Shown in pieces: positions 24,514-37,967 of a stretch of DNA of 64,000 bases. The stretch is from contig CM055096.1 of NCBI GenBank assembly GCA_029204225.1, positions 73,476,919 to 73,540,918 on the forward strand, written 5' to 3'. The notes below the pieces were generated by a model. That model did not search any database. It was not told the origin of the DNA and worked only from the letters and a program-made list of their open reading frames with translations. Made by a program: the position numbers and the translations under genes. How positions within the stretch are numbered: the stretch's first letter is position 1; every line of letters begins with the position of its first letter. This DNA is from Diphasiastrum complanatum. Its lineage: Eukaryota > Streptophyta > Lycopodiopsida > Lycopodiales > Lycopodiaceae.

Positions 24514-27500
24514 AGTTGGGTGCCCAGCCTCTCCTCTCTTGTTTCTTGTGGAGATTGATTGATAACTAGATCTTGGTGACTTGACTCTTGCTTTCCTACA
24601 TGGTATCAGAGCTACCGGATCTGCAGCAAGCTTGTATGCTGGCACCCTACCAGAACAGGAGCTCTACTTTTTGTTCTGAAATTTCAGCATACTGCTGATC
24701 TTTCCAAGTGGAGTTTGGATCAGCTTTTTTTGTCTCTTTTCAGGTTGAAGGAGGGCGCCCAACAGAGATCTTGGAGGAGTAATTTGTGGCACCCAAAAAT
24801 CAGAATCTCAAATCTGATTTTTATGCAACCAGTTTTCAGCAAGTTTTGTTTGGAGGAGGGCGCCCAAAAATCTGCTACTGATTTTTGGTTGTGGTGTCTC
24901 CTTATCTTGCTGTTTTTGTTTTCAGGTTTGCGTTTGTCTAGGAGGGCGCCCAAAATTCAGCAAACCCTATTTAGCGTTAGGTCAACTTGTGGCTGGAAAT
25001 TTGCAGATTCTTAGCAAGCAGTAGGGTGGTTTCAACAGCCCTATTGAAGTGTGTGTTGATCACATTATTTGGCTTCCTAATTGGGTTTCGGTGTAGGCTC
25101 CATTCGAAGCTAACTTAATTTTCAAGAAGCTGGTTTTTTTGTGCATAAAGACAACCATCTTTCCATTATCCTTTGGGCACTTTGGTTGCAGATTGAAAGA
25201 CATCTTGTGCTCCTACTTTCAGCTCTTTGTTTGTTGCAATTTTTTTGAGTAGATTTGGTTGTGGAAAGGCTCTCTTTCCTATCTACTACAAGCTGAAATA
25301 TTGTTGGAGGTAATGGCTAAAGAATCGGAAGCTATCGGTTCTTTGTTTAGTGAAGATCAGTTGGATGGCACAAACTACTCCTTGTGGAGTTACATGATGA
25401 AGAATCTTCTCATAGCGAAAGGGCTGTCGGATTTGGTCAATGGTGATGAAGAAAGGCCTCCGTCTTTGGCTCCACCTCGTGGGTCATTGTCATCAACATC
25501 ATCTTCTCCATCTTCGGAAGAACAAAAGAAGTGGGATAGAAGGGATGCACAAGCACATTCTATGGTTGCTCTTGCTGTGAAAAGATCTATCTTACCTCAT
25601 ATTAGGTCTTGTAAGACATCTAAAAGTGCGTGGGATACACTTTATACTATGCATAGAGTCAAAAATCTAGCAAGAGTGGTGTATCTCATAAATCAACTTT
25701 CTTTGTTGAAGATGCAAGAAGGGGATCAAGTGACCAATCACTTGACGAAGATCAAGGATCTTCGTGAGGAGCTTCTCAATATTGATGAGATAATTGAGGA
25801 TGCTCAATTTGTTTCCATTACTCTCAACGCATTACCTTCGTCTTATCTTCCATTTGTTTCATCTTTGAGTATCTCTCTTAGGGGACAACAACTCTCCTTT
25901 GATGAACTTGTTGGGTTGCTGCTTTCAAAGCAAAGGGGCTGCCTCTCAAGTTTTGGGCTGAAGCGCTTATAGCGGCAGCACACATAAGCAATCGCTGTCT
26001 TACTAAAGCATTGAAAGTATTAACTACTTATGAAGTTTGGTATGGAAAGAAGTCTACAATCTCTCACTTTCGCATTTTTGGTTGTACGGCTTATGCTTTT
26101 GTTCCGGATAAACTTCGTACAAAGCTTGAGGATAAAGGAGTTAAATGCATTTTTTGTTGGCTATAGTAGTGAAAGCAAAGGCTATAGGCTGTTCAATTTT
26201 AGCACTAACAAGATTATTGTTAGTCGTGATGTGCATTTTGATGAAAAGAATTCATTGGATGTGGCCCCAACTCACATCTTGAAGGGGGACAGCCCACATG
26301 GTGTGAATGTTGAAGTTGTTCAAGATTTGGTACCATCTTCTATTGCTGGAGTTAAGGGGTAGCAATCAACCAGTTTCGACCTGCCCAACACCTCATCAAG
26401 TTTACAGCCTAATGTTCATTAAGAACCGCCCGTTGTTGCTCAAACAACCTGCAGGAACTGTTGGACAACAAGGACCAGTTTTGGAAGATCTTGGACAGCC
26501 AAGTGCGGTGTCGGAGGATCTTGGACAACAAATTGTAAGAAGAGACATGGCTATTGGACCAAAACAGTCCCACGGTGGCTGTTGTCGACTTTGCAGGACA
26601 ACAAAGTAAGCCATTTTATGATGGAAAGACACGTGCGTCTACAAAATCAGTGGACTATGCTGATTTTTCAGATTTTGCTCTTACATCTCATGGAAATATT
26701 GCGGAAGAATCTGATTTTTATGAGCAGGCCAAGGGAGTAAAATTTTGGGAGGATGTGATGCAAGATGAGTATGACTCACTTATGAAGAACCAGATTTGGG
26801 TTCTTGTTGCTCTTCCTCATGGGAAGAAGGCAATTGGTTTTAAATGGGTATACAAAATCAAGTATAAGGCAGATGGTACCATTGAAAGGTACAAGGCAAG
26901 GCTTGTTGCCAAAGGCTATGCGCAGCAAAAGGGGATTGATTATGAGGAGACTTTTTCTCCTACTGCTCGGATGACTACCGTGAGGGTAGTAACCTCTTTG
27001 GCTGCCCATTTTGGTTGGCGTTTGCGGCAATAAAGACAACATTCCTCAATGGTGATCTTAATGAGGAAGTGTACCTTCAACGACCTGCTGGTTTTTTGGT
27101 TGAAGGCCAAGAAGATAAAGTTTGTCTTCTCAAGAAGGCTTTTTCCTGCTTGTGATGATGCATGTTTGGTTGGTTTTAGTGACTCGGATTGGGGTGGAGA
27201 TCAAGACACTAGACGCTCTACAAGTGGACATAACTTTTTCTATGGAAATTCTACAATTTCGTGGTCAAGTAAGTCGAATAAATCAAACTAATATCAGTGT
27301 CTTCAATCGTGATTTTATCTGGTCTATGTACTAGTAGAACAATATTTATTCTGATCGAATATGTGTGCGGAAATTATATGCGAAAGTAAGATACTATATG
27401 CGGAAGTATGAGACAACTCAAGACCAGTTAGACGATAAGAAACTATTGATCAAAAACGAATTTTTATAACTCTGAATCTGATTTATCAATATACATCTCT

Positions 27501-30500
27501 TGCTGTCTTATCTCGCTGTTGCGTGATTGAGTTACTTTCAACGAGTAGTGCATATGTATTTATATTGCTACAGGACAGGTCTTTTGGCCTTTTATTTACA
27601 GGTCTTTTGGCCTTTTAATACTGTAACAGTAGAAATCTAACCGTTTACGATGGTTGATATTTAAATAGACGCCTTGTTTCCAGGGTCGAATAAATTCTGT
27701 TCGCGAATATTTCGTGACAGTTTGTCTCTTCGTTTCAGCTTCGTGTTTCGTGAATTGTTCGCGACACTTGTCTCTTCGCGACATTTTCGTCATTCGCGAA
27801 TTGTTCACGACAGATGACAATTCTTGAGCTTGAAGAAGGAAGCTAGAATATTTTGCGAATTGTTCAAGATAGTTTCGCAATAGGTGAGCTTGAAGAACAG
27901 TCCAGAAGATTTCGCAAACTGTTCGCGACAATTTTGCGACATCTGAGGCTTTGAACAAGAAACAGAAAAAATTTTGCAACAAGATTCTGTTCGCGAATCT
28001 TTCGAGCTTCAACAAGAAAGCCACGAGCTTCCATAAGACACTGTTTCGCGAATCTTTCGAGTTGACTGCAAGACAAATTTCGCGAAATCTTCGCCAATCT
28101 TTTTGAGTTGGTCACGAATAGAAAAGTTTTGAGTTCGCGTTCGCGTTCGCGTTCGTTTCTTTCTCATCCTTTGTCAAGTAAACTGCGCGCTTTGTTGGTA
28201 GAATCAAGATTTGTCTGATTAGTTGTTCTACAGCTCCCTCTCAAAGTGGCAGTTGGATTAACCCCAATTTGAGCTCTTGCTGTTTGCTTCTTGTTTCGCT
28301 AGATGCTAGAGTACAACCTCCTGAAATACTTTTGCTATCATCCTTCATGGATGCCCAGCTTGCGTCACTGTAAGATTCGATGTGAAATCCAGCTTCCTTC
28401 GAATAACATAGTCCATAGTCTTTCGTTTCCTGGAGATATTGTAGTACTCTCTTTGCCAACTTCCAATGTAACGATCCTGGGTTTTGATTATATTGGCTCA
28501 GCTTGTATACTGCAAACGCTATATCAAGTCTGGTGTTGTTTGCTAGATATAACAATGATCGAATCAGCCTACGATAGGGTGTTTTGGCCATTCGTCCCTC
28601 TTCCTCGAGAGTCTGCGGACAATCTGCCTTGCTCAGTATTGTTCCAGGTATCATGGGAGTATGCACACCTTTGCATTCGAGCATGTTGAAGTCTTCAATG
28701 ATCTTTTGAGTGTACTTTTGTTGGTGAAGATACAACTTACCACCCTCAAAGTCTCTCATGATCTGCAAGCCTAGATAGATTTTAGCTTCTCCTAGGTCAG
28801 CAATCTCAAATATTTCAGAAATGTCTCTTTTGACATCTGAGATTAACTTATCTCTTCTTGAGAAGATAAGCGTGTCATAAACATAAACAGCTAAAATGAT
28901 TATCTCATTTTGGACATGCTTGATATAGACATTTGATTTAGCAAATAGAGGTTTGAAGCCTATGGAACGTAGTGCTTCGTCCTTCTTTCTATACCATTGT
29001 CTCGCTGCTTGTTTCAGACCATAAATGCTTTTATTCATGTGACACCCGTATTGTGGATATTCTTGGCTTACAAAACCAAGTGGGTGGTCCATGAATAAGT
29101 CTTATTCCAATTCTGCGTGCAGGACAGCAGTTTTCTTATCCACAATATGGATTTTCAAATCATGAGTCACTGCATACGCGAATAACAAGCGAATTGATGT
29201 ATGTTTGACTATCGGTGAGAAAGTATCAGTATAGTCGATCCCATACTTCTGTTAAAATCCTTTAGCAACTAACCTTGCTTTGTATCTGATGTTTTCTCCA
29301 TTAGGACCTGTTTTAATCTTGTAGAACCACTTGCACTTGACTGGTTTTCTGCCATCAGGTATAGGTGCGAGTGTCCATACATTGTTCTTGTACATGGATG
29401 ACATTTTGTCCTCCATTGCCTGAATCCAGCGATCTTTATTTGGTCCATCTACAGCTTCCTCGAATGTTTGAGGTTCGTCAGAGAATCCACAAAATTCGAT
29501 GGCTGTATTAAAAACATCCTGACCATACCTTTCTGGTGGTTTTCGTTGTCTGTTTGATCTTCTCACAGGTGGTTTCGAGTTCGATTTTGCAGGTTTCGAG
29601 TTCGATTCTAATTCAACTTTTCTGCTGGAATTCGAGCTGGCGATTCGAGTTTGTCAGGTATTCGATGTTGACCTCCCTCTGGATCTGGTAACTCTCTTTC
29701 ATCTTCTGCTTGTTTTTCTTTTGTTGTCGTTGGTAGCTCATAATAATTTTTGAGAATTTCATAGCCGACTAGATCACTGTCTGCTATGTATTTCGTCTCA
29801 TCAAATTTAACATCTCGAACAACTTTTATCTTGCCAGTTTCGGGTACATAAACACGATAGTATGATGAATGTAACTCGAATCCTACCAGAAAACCTTGTT
29901 CTGTCTTTTCATCGAGTTTCTTTCTCAGCTTATCTGGTATGTGCATAGATACTGCGCATCCAAATGTTCGAACATGTGCAAGATTTGGCTTCAACTTCCA
30001 CCATATTTCATGAGGACTTTTATCTAGTATTCGAGATTTCAGAATACGATTCTGAAGATAATTTGATGTAGCCACTGCTTCTGCCCACAACTATTTTGGT
30101 GCTTTCGCATGAGCCATCATACACCTTGCAGCTTCCATCAGTGTACGATTCCTTCGTTCAGCTATTCCATTGTGCTGAGGTGTGTAAGATGTAGTCTTCG
30201 TGTGCATAATACCTCGATCAGTACAGTAAGCTTTGAATTCGTTGGAAATGTACTCACCTCCACGATCTGTGCGAATTTGCTTCAGCTTATTGCCTTTCTG
30301 CTTCTCAGCCCAATTCGTATACTCAACGAATTTCTCGAAAGCTTCAGATTTGGTACGAATAAAGTATACCACAGTGAACTTGCTGAAGTCATCAATAAAT
30401 GTAATGAAGTACTTTGCATCACCCAACGACAATACTCCGAATGGTCCACAAATATCTGAATGCACAATTTCAAGTACCTTAGTTGCAAACATCCTTACTG

Positions 30501-33500
30501 AAAGGTGTTCTAGTCATTTTGCATTTAAGACAAGATTCGCAGGTAGTTCGAATATCTCTACTTTTGATTTCGACTCTTTGAATTCTCTGACTTTTATTGG
30601 CTTGGTACAAGGCTTCCATGTTCATATGACATAGCCTTTTGTGCCACAGTACATGTGTTGATTCCTGAGTTTGATTGACTTGTTCGATTCTTGTTTGAAT
30701 GTTCAGGTGATACAAATTTCCTCCTCTGTTGCCTTTAGCAACCAGGTTATCAGAATCTTCCTCGAACAGTTTACAAGAGTTCTTTGTGAAGGTTACTGAT
30801 ATGCCTGTATCGACTATCTTTGCTACGGATAGAAGATCTTTGTCAAGAGTAGGGACATAGAGAACTTCCTCCAGTTTCTTGTCACCCTGATTCGTGTCCA
30901 GCCATAGTACACCAGTTCCATCAACCACGTGTTTAGAACTGTCTCCAAGTATAATGAATCTCGAATCGTTCGTCTTCTTGTACTCGGACAAAATTTGTTT
31001 CGAGGAAACAAAATGTGAGGTGGCTCCTGAATCAAGTACTACTTCTCGAATTGAATTAGATGAACATCATAGATCAGTACTGACATAAGCTGCTGAATTC
31101 CTTGTTGCCCTGTCTTCTGCTGCTCTGGAGCATTCTGCTTTGTCTTCGACATAGTTTGAATCTGAAGGTTCGCTTCGATTCTGCTCCTTTTTGTTTCTGG
31201 GATTTTGAGAACAGTCTATTGCTGCATAATCCCGTTTATGACAATGAATGCGTTCAATCTTTGGATTTAGCCAACACTTTTCTTCTGTGTGACCTGATCT
31301 TTTGCATCTGTTGCAGATCTTCTTATCACTAGAATTCTTCTGTTGTTTTCCAGATTGTTGTTCATTAGTCTTAGACTCATTCTTCTTAGATGACTCCCTC
31401 TTAAACTTAGACTTCTTAGAAGATTTATTCTTCTAAGTAAATAAAGCATTTTCTGAATCACCATTGTCGTCATAGCGTTCACGAGCTTTTACTTCCTCCT
31501 TCACTCCATCTATTGCCTTTTGAAGTGTCATTGTCGCATCTTTTGCCAATAAGGTTCGAGTTGTGTGGAATGACCTGGGTAGGGCCCGAAGAAAATAACT
31601 AAGCTGTTTTTCCTTAGAAATTGTATTTTTTGCACCAGAATTTTGCAAGGAAAAAAAGAGATCTTTTATCTTTTGTGCGAATGTGTTTAGGTCTTTGCCA
31701 TCCCACTGTAGGTAAGTTAATTGGTCTTTCCAAAACATGATTTGATTACGAGATCGAGTCTCATTCTTGGTTTGCAATTCTTCCCATAAATCCTTTGCGT
31801 TTGAAATTGATGTAAGATCTAGCATTATATTGTCATGCACTGAAGATGCAATAATTGCTATAGCTTTGTCATTTTTTAAATTCCATTCCCGAAGTTCTTT
31901 GCCAGGAGTAGCTTCTGGCTTCTCCTCAATTGGTTCTACCCAGTGCCATAGACCTTCGCCCTTCAACACGAGTGAAGTCTTTAATTTCCAAATCAAGTAG
32001 TTTGAACCTTCTGGGTCCAAGGTTGTAGTGATCTTAGCTTGAATATTGGTGATCGATGACATCTTTTAATTCTGAATAAGCTCCAGATTATGAAGAATGC
32101 TAGAGGGATATGAAGATACCACTGTATCAACTTTAATTCCGTATGCTCTGATACCACTGTAAGAAAAATAGCAATTATTTTTTCACAGAGAACACGATGC
32201 GAGTTCGAATAAATCAAACTAATATCAGTGTCTTCAATCGTGATTTTATCTGATCTATGTACTAATAGAACAGTATTTATTCTGACTGAATATGCGTGCG
32301 GAAATTATATGCGGAAGTAAGATACTATATGCGGAAGTATGAGACAACTCAAGACCATTTAGACAATAAGAAACTATTGATCAAAAACGAATTTTTATAT
32401 CTCTGAATCTGATTTATCAATATACATCTCTTGCTGTCTTATCTCGCTGTTGTGTCTGTGATTGAGTTAGTTTCAACGAGTAGTGCATATGTATTTATAT
32501 TGCTACAAGACAGGTCTTTTGGCTTTTTATTTACAGGTCTTTTGGCCTTTTAATGCTGTAACAGTAGAAATCTAACCGTTTACGACGGTTGATATTCAAA
32601 TAGACGCTTTGTTTCCAAGGTCGAATAAATTCTTGTTCGCGAATATTTCGTGACAGTCTGTCTCTTCGTTTCAGCTTCGTGTTTCGCGAATTGTTCGCGA
32701 CACTTGTCTCTTCGTTTCAGCTTCGTGTTTCGCGAATTGTTCGCGATAGATGACAATTCTTGAGCTTGAAGAAGGAAGCTAGAATATTTCGCGAACTGTT
32801 TGAGATAGTTTCGCGACAGGTGAGCTTGAAGAATAGTTCGGAAGATTTCGCGAATTGTTCGCATCAATTTCACGACATCCGAGGCTTTGAACAAGAAACA
32901 GAAAAAATTTCGCGACAAGATTCTGTTCGCAAATCTTTCGAGCTTCAACAAGAAAGCCACGAGCTTCCATAAGACACAGTTTCGCGAATCTTTCGTGAAC
33001 CTTTGGAGTTGACTGCAAGACAAATTTCGTGAATCCTTCGCGAATCTTTTCGAGTTGGTCACGAATAGAAAAGTTTCGAGTTCGCGTTCGCGTTTGCGTT
33101 CGTTTCTTTCTCATCCTTTGTCAAGTAAACTGCGCGCTTTGTTGGTAGAATCAAGATCTGTCTGATCAGTTGTTCTACAGGGGCCCTATTTTGACTTTTG
33201 GGAGTGCCCTCCATTTAGTAAGTGATTAACCTTAGGGTTTGGTGGCATTTGGCCACATCCAGGTAGAGTACTTAGATGCTCATTGTGTATTCCATTTTGG
33301 ACAGTTTGGCTTTGCATTGCTCTCCATTGCTCTTGTTGCTGTTTTCTCTCTCTCTCACTTAGAGTTGGGTGCCCAGCCTCTTCTCTCTTGTTTCTTGTGG
33401 AGATTGATTGATAAGTAGATCTTGGTGACTTGACTCTTACTTTCCTACAAGATCATCACAGATCTGAAACGAGGAACATGATTCGCAACATCAGTAGCAA

Positions 33501-36500
33501 GCATCTGAGCAATATCCACGTGTAGTTGGGAATGAGTATCAAAGCACATATGAGCAACATTGAAGTATATGGCGGCAACATCCCCAAAAACTATCCAAGA
33601 GAGGAGAAGGAACTCTCTCAAGGTACTCTGATGGTCTCGGAACACCAAAACAAAGTGGCAACTCAGCATCGGAGGACTTGTTCAATACTGTTCTTCTTTA
33701 CGACCACCCGCATGCAAAAAATCCCAAAAGGATTTCACATGGAAGGAATAGCAGTAAAGTTTTAAATCAGAAACCTGCTCCAACTTCCATTCAGTTATAT
33801 CACTTAAAATTTTGCTTTGCCTTGGGTTATGAATTCAAGGTTTGTGTTCATCTATACTATATAGCCACTACCCCAACCATAAGTGCTCCAGCAAACCTCA
33901 CTCCAAGGTACCTGCTAACAGATCAAACAATGGAATTGCGTTCCACCAATTTCTCTCCCATGATGCGTACTTGTCTTATAGGATTAAAAATGCTTATTGG
34001 TATCCAAATTCTAAATAGGAAATCAAATTTTTGACAAGGAATAAATGACTTAATACTATTTCTCTCCCTATTTACAAGAATAAGATCCGAAATGCACTCT
34101 CCCTAACACTATTATCACATCAAAATAGAGATTTAACACTTGGCAAAAAGGCCAACATTATTGGTGCACAATTCTCTATGTAAAGATGATCATAGAACCG
34201 ATCTAAAAAGCCAACTCTATAAAAGAGAAAGCAGATTCCAGCGCAATGAATTCTCAAAAATGTAACTTGAAAATGATAGGAAACTTCTCATTCTTCAAGA
34301 AAATAAATTCCCAACACGATTCTAAGGTGTAGACAACCATAATTCATGCTAAAAACACAAATTTCAAATCTGTCCCTCTTTCAGAAATCACCCAAAAAAT
34401 TACACAAGGTCCAATAGGAATCCAATTCATCACTTAAATTTGCACCCATTAATGTTTGCATTTGCAAACAAGTATGGACAACCAATACACATGAATCAAT
34501 CAGTTATACACATGAATCAGTCATAAATCAACCCTCGACTCCATTGAACGTTTTCCAGCCTGTCCAACTGGCCTGGCTATCCTTCGACCAACAGAAATTT
34601 CGTCTTCAGGGTGGCGTCGTTTCGATGCAACTTTTCGTTGTGCTTGGTTTTTGCCTCCAGATAGAGTTGGAGTTGAGGATGGTGCCGTGCATACAAGTGG
34701 AAGCAAAGTAGGATATCAATGGAGACAAATCTTTATAACAAAGAATGTATGTACATAAGCATTGGCACTCTCTCTTGTCTCTCCGGCCTCTTCAGGCTCT
34801 TCCTTCCCCTCTTCAGTAGAAAGAGGGCGCCTCTTTAAAGAGAAATCCAAAGGCCAATGGTTCCCAATGTGGAATATCCAAAAGCCAAGAGCCAAGAGCT
34901 ATGTGTTACATAGGAGTTACAAAAGCAAATGAAAAGCCTTGGCATTGGACAACCAAGTGCTAATTGGAGAAGGTCACTTGCCCCATGGACCCCCCATTAT
35001 GAGTTGGGCCCCTCCAAACTTGAGTACATGTAAAAAATGCTCCTTGGGTCTTCAAAACCATATACATTGTCGCAATTTCATTATATATGGCATTAACCCC
35101 ATGAAGTCAAGCAATCCAAGCCTGGAGAAAGCTCTGTACTCGCCATACTATCTCTGGAGAATATTCCACCCAGGGAGAAAATAAACTCTGATGACCCCTG
35201 ACAGCCATCTAGGGTGTACCTTCTGGTACCTCGACTTCGTAGTTAGAGCTTCAATAGAGGAATCTCCATTAAAGGACAAATAGTGACTTCTAACAGTTTA
35301 TTTATTCAAGAGAGGTACCTCGAGCCCCAAAGAAGAAGAAAGAATAGAAGATAAAATTAGATTTGTTTGTAGAATCTAGCTTTATTGATACTCATGCTTT
35401 GTATTGGATCATAGATTCATCTCTCATGTACTTCGCCTTCATAGCCTATTATTCTAAATCAGATTTGATGCTCATTCACTAATATCTTGGACTCATTTGA
35501 TGTTATGGATTTTGAGAGTACTTCCTTTTTGTTCCATTACATCTAAAGTTTCATATTGCCTTCTCTGGTAGATTGTTGTGCACCAAGACACCAAGATTTC
35601 CTCGTTTTTGGCTCAAAATACCAAGTTTTGGACACTTGATTCAATTTGGAATCGGTCAGACCTTCAACAAATTTTGTCAGATCTTTTTCCCTATCTTTGC
35701 AGATATTTTGGAGGTAAATTGGCTATTGGATCAAGTTGGAGGAAGGCCCCTATTGTTTAGGAGATAGTTGCTTTCCAAGCAGCGTCCAAAAGTCCAATGT
35801 TTTGGACATTGTCTTGATCAGTGACAATTTGAGCAACTCAACTGCTCATTTTGGTTAAAATAACTCTCATTTGAAGTATTTTAAAGCTCAAAACTAGTAT
35901 CAGGTCATGGAAGACACTTGAGATCCACTTTCATCCATTTTGACCAAGATTGGCCAATTTTATTGCTATTTTTTGCACTAGCTCAAGCTTACTTGGTTTC
36001 AAGTTTGTTCAGTGTGCATTGAAAGTGCAAAAAGGACAGATAACTCCTTCACTGAAATATGAAATACCCTTTAGGACAATATGATGACGTGTCTTCTGGA
36101 AGCATTACTGGATCTGGAAGTGGATTTTCTCAGGAAATATCTCAAATTAGAGCATGCCAAATCACCAATTTGAAAGGACAAAAAAATTGTGGGAGTTTGT
36201 AACATTGTTGATTTACCTGGAGGAAATGCATGAGAAAAGTTATTAATATGCTTTCTATCATTGAGCCACGAGGTTATACACAATATGACGGTCGGTGTAA
36301 GGAGGAAGCATACAAGCATATAAGAATATTCGCAACACGCTTTGCTATCAGTGATGCCCATTGATGTAGTATAGACAGTGGAGAATATAGCTTCATTTAC
36401 GTCTCATGAATTTCATGGCCTGAAATTTCAATTTTCAACTATAAGCTGTGTAAAGTCTTAATCGTGCTTCCTGTGCCATGTGGTATAGCATTTGTATCCA

Positions 36501-37929
36501 TAATTGGAAAATTCCTATCAACCAGATGTTTGTAGCTATTATTGTAGTAAGCTGGAAGGCAGTTGACTGTGTGTTCTTTCTAGTTGTTATTTTTCTTACA
36601 TACCCCCTTCAAATTGTTTCTTGTAAAATTATATGCCTTTCTCTCAGGAAAAGCTTGCTACTTGCAGAGGCCAAGTTGATCCAGAAACTCTCAGCTACTT
36701 TTCAGAATTATCTGCACTTATTGTTGAAGGAGGATCAGTTTTGGATCCTACTGAAAAAGCTACATTGTCTGTGAATGCCTTGGATGAAACACGAGGGAAG
36801 GAGCTACCTCTTGCCTGTCATGCTGGATGCAGTAGAGTGTTGGAAAATATTCTTGTTTCATGTGATGTTGTTCACACATTATCTTTTCTCAACAATTGTA
36901 TAAGTGATCTTCCGTTGATGTTGCTGGATCCCTCTGCTTCCCACGTTGTACAAGCTGCCATGAGATCTATTTCCAATGCTTTACTTCATCACGATAAGCA
37001 TGCAGTTTGGTTCAAAACATTTGAGACGACCTTTGCAAAGGTTTGTAAGGTATGTTTGAGAGTAGATTATTACTGTTTTCGAATTTGTACAACATTCTTT
37101 GCCATCACCAATCAGGGTTTTGGGTTTAGCACTTGAAAAGTTTCAACCCACTCAACATTTATTAGTGGGTAGATTCCTGGAAGTGGAGGTGTGCAGTTTC
37201 TTATCGGGTGAAGTTGGGGAATATCAGCCTCAGAATGTTTATGGCCTAACAATTATAAGAATTTTTTTTGATTAGGCTGTAGGTGAGAAGGCCGCAGAGG
37301 TGATGTGCAGTCGATATGGCTCACATGTTCTTCGTGACATAATTTCTATACTTTCTGGTGTTTCGGTCGACATGTCCTCCAAGGAAGTGACAAACAAATC
37401 TCGAACTCAGCTCGAAGGCAGATTAACTATGAAAGCTGTTTCGAAAAATTTTGTGCAGTTAAAACACCAGGGTTTTCCAGAACTTTTGAAATCATTGGCA
37501 ACTACCATTCTAGAAGCTTGCAGAGAGATGGCTGCACAGTTGTGTGCTGACAGCGCAGCAGGACCTGTGCTGCAGGTAGATATTTTTATTCTTGTTGCAG
37601 AACATATGTATTGAACATCTTTGAGCTTTTTGGTTTTCTAAATGGTTACTATGACTCGAGTTCAGGTTTCCTAACAAGTCATTTAAACTTGATAGTTCTT
37701 GATTGAAAGTTTTGCTCCTATGATTTGATTAGCTTGTTGAGATCCTGTTTTTAATCAGGTGATTGAAAACCTTGAATCAAGGTGTTTCTTGAGGACCAGA
37801 TCTCGGGAAACATAAAATCTACTGTTCTTGGGTGAAATTTAGCAACATATATGTAAAGAGTCATAGTTGCACAGAATCGCGTTTCTGGGAGGAGACGTTT
37901 CAGAAACCGCGTTTCTCCTCCCAGAATCG

Positions 37930-37967
<38 letters not shown>

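Larger units (their letters stand above)
27272..33179 (-). mobile_element. Family X copia element nested in W1
   Basis: A two-LTR copia element, about 5.9 kb, on the minus strand. The 5' LTR is 32158-33179, the primer site 32145-32156, the purine tract 28233-28242 and the 3' LTR 27272-28232. The 3' LTR lacks its outer ~54 bp, so the left insertion junction has been deleted together with W1 sequence. The gag-pol order on the minus strand is normal. Confidence 0.92.
22201..36667 (+). other. 14.5-kb intron 1 of the APUM23-like gene
   Basis: A GT-AG intron (GTGAGT donor, ctacttgcag acceptor) of 14,467 bp. It contains copia Z fragments, element W1 with X nested in it, a lone Z LTR and unassigned sequence. 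A competing acceptor at 36646-36647 (tctctcag) is well formed but puts exon 2 in the wrong phase for this exon 1. Confidence 0.65.

Noticed and set aside
34521-34706. A 61-codon basic minus frame in intron 1
   Set aside because: Looks protein-like in composition but has no recognisable domain or neighbours; left as unassigned.
36633-36667. Upstream extension of exon 2 with start at 36633 (MPFSQEKLATC)
   Set aside because: The reading covers a pyrimidine-rich acceptor region, and family conservation begins at QVDPET. It could be coding only if the acceptor at 36647 is used with another exon 1.
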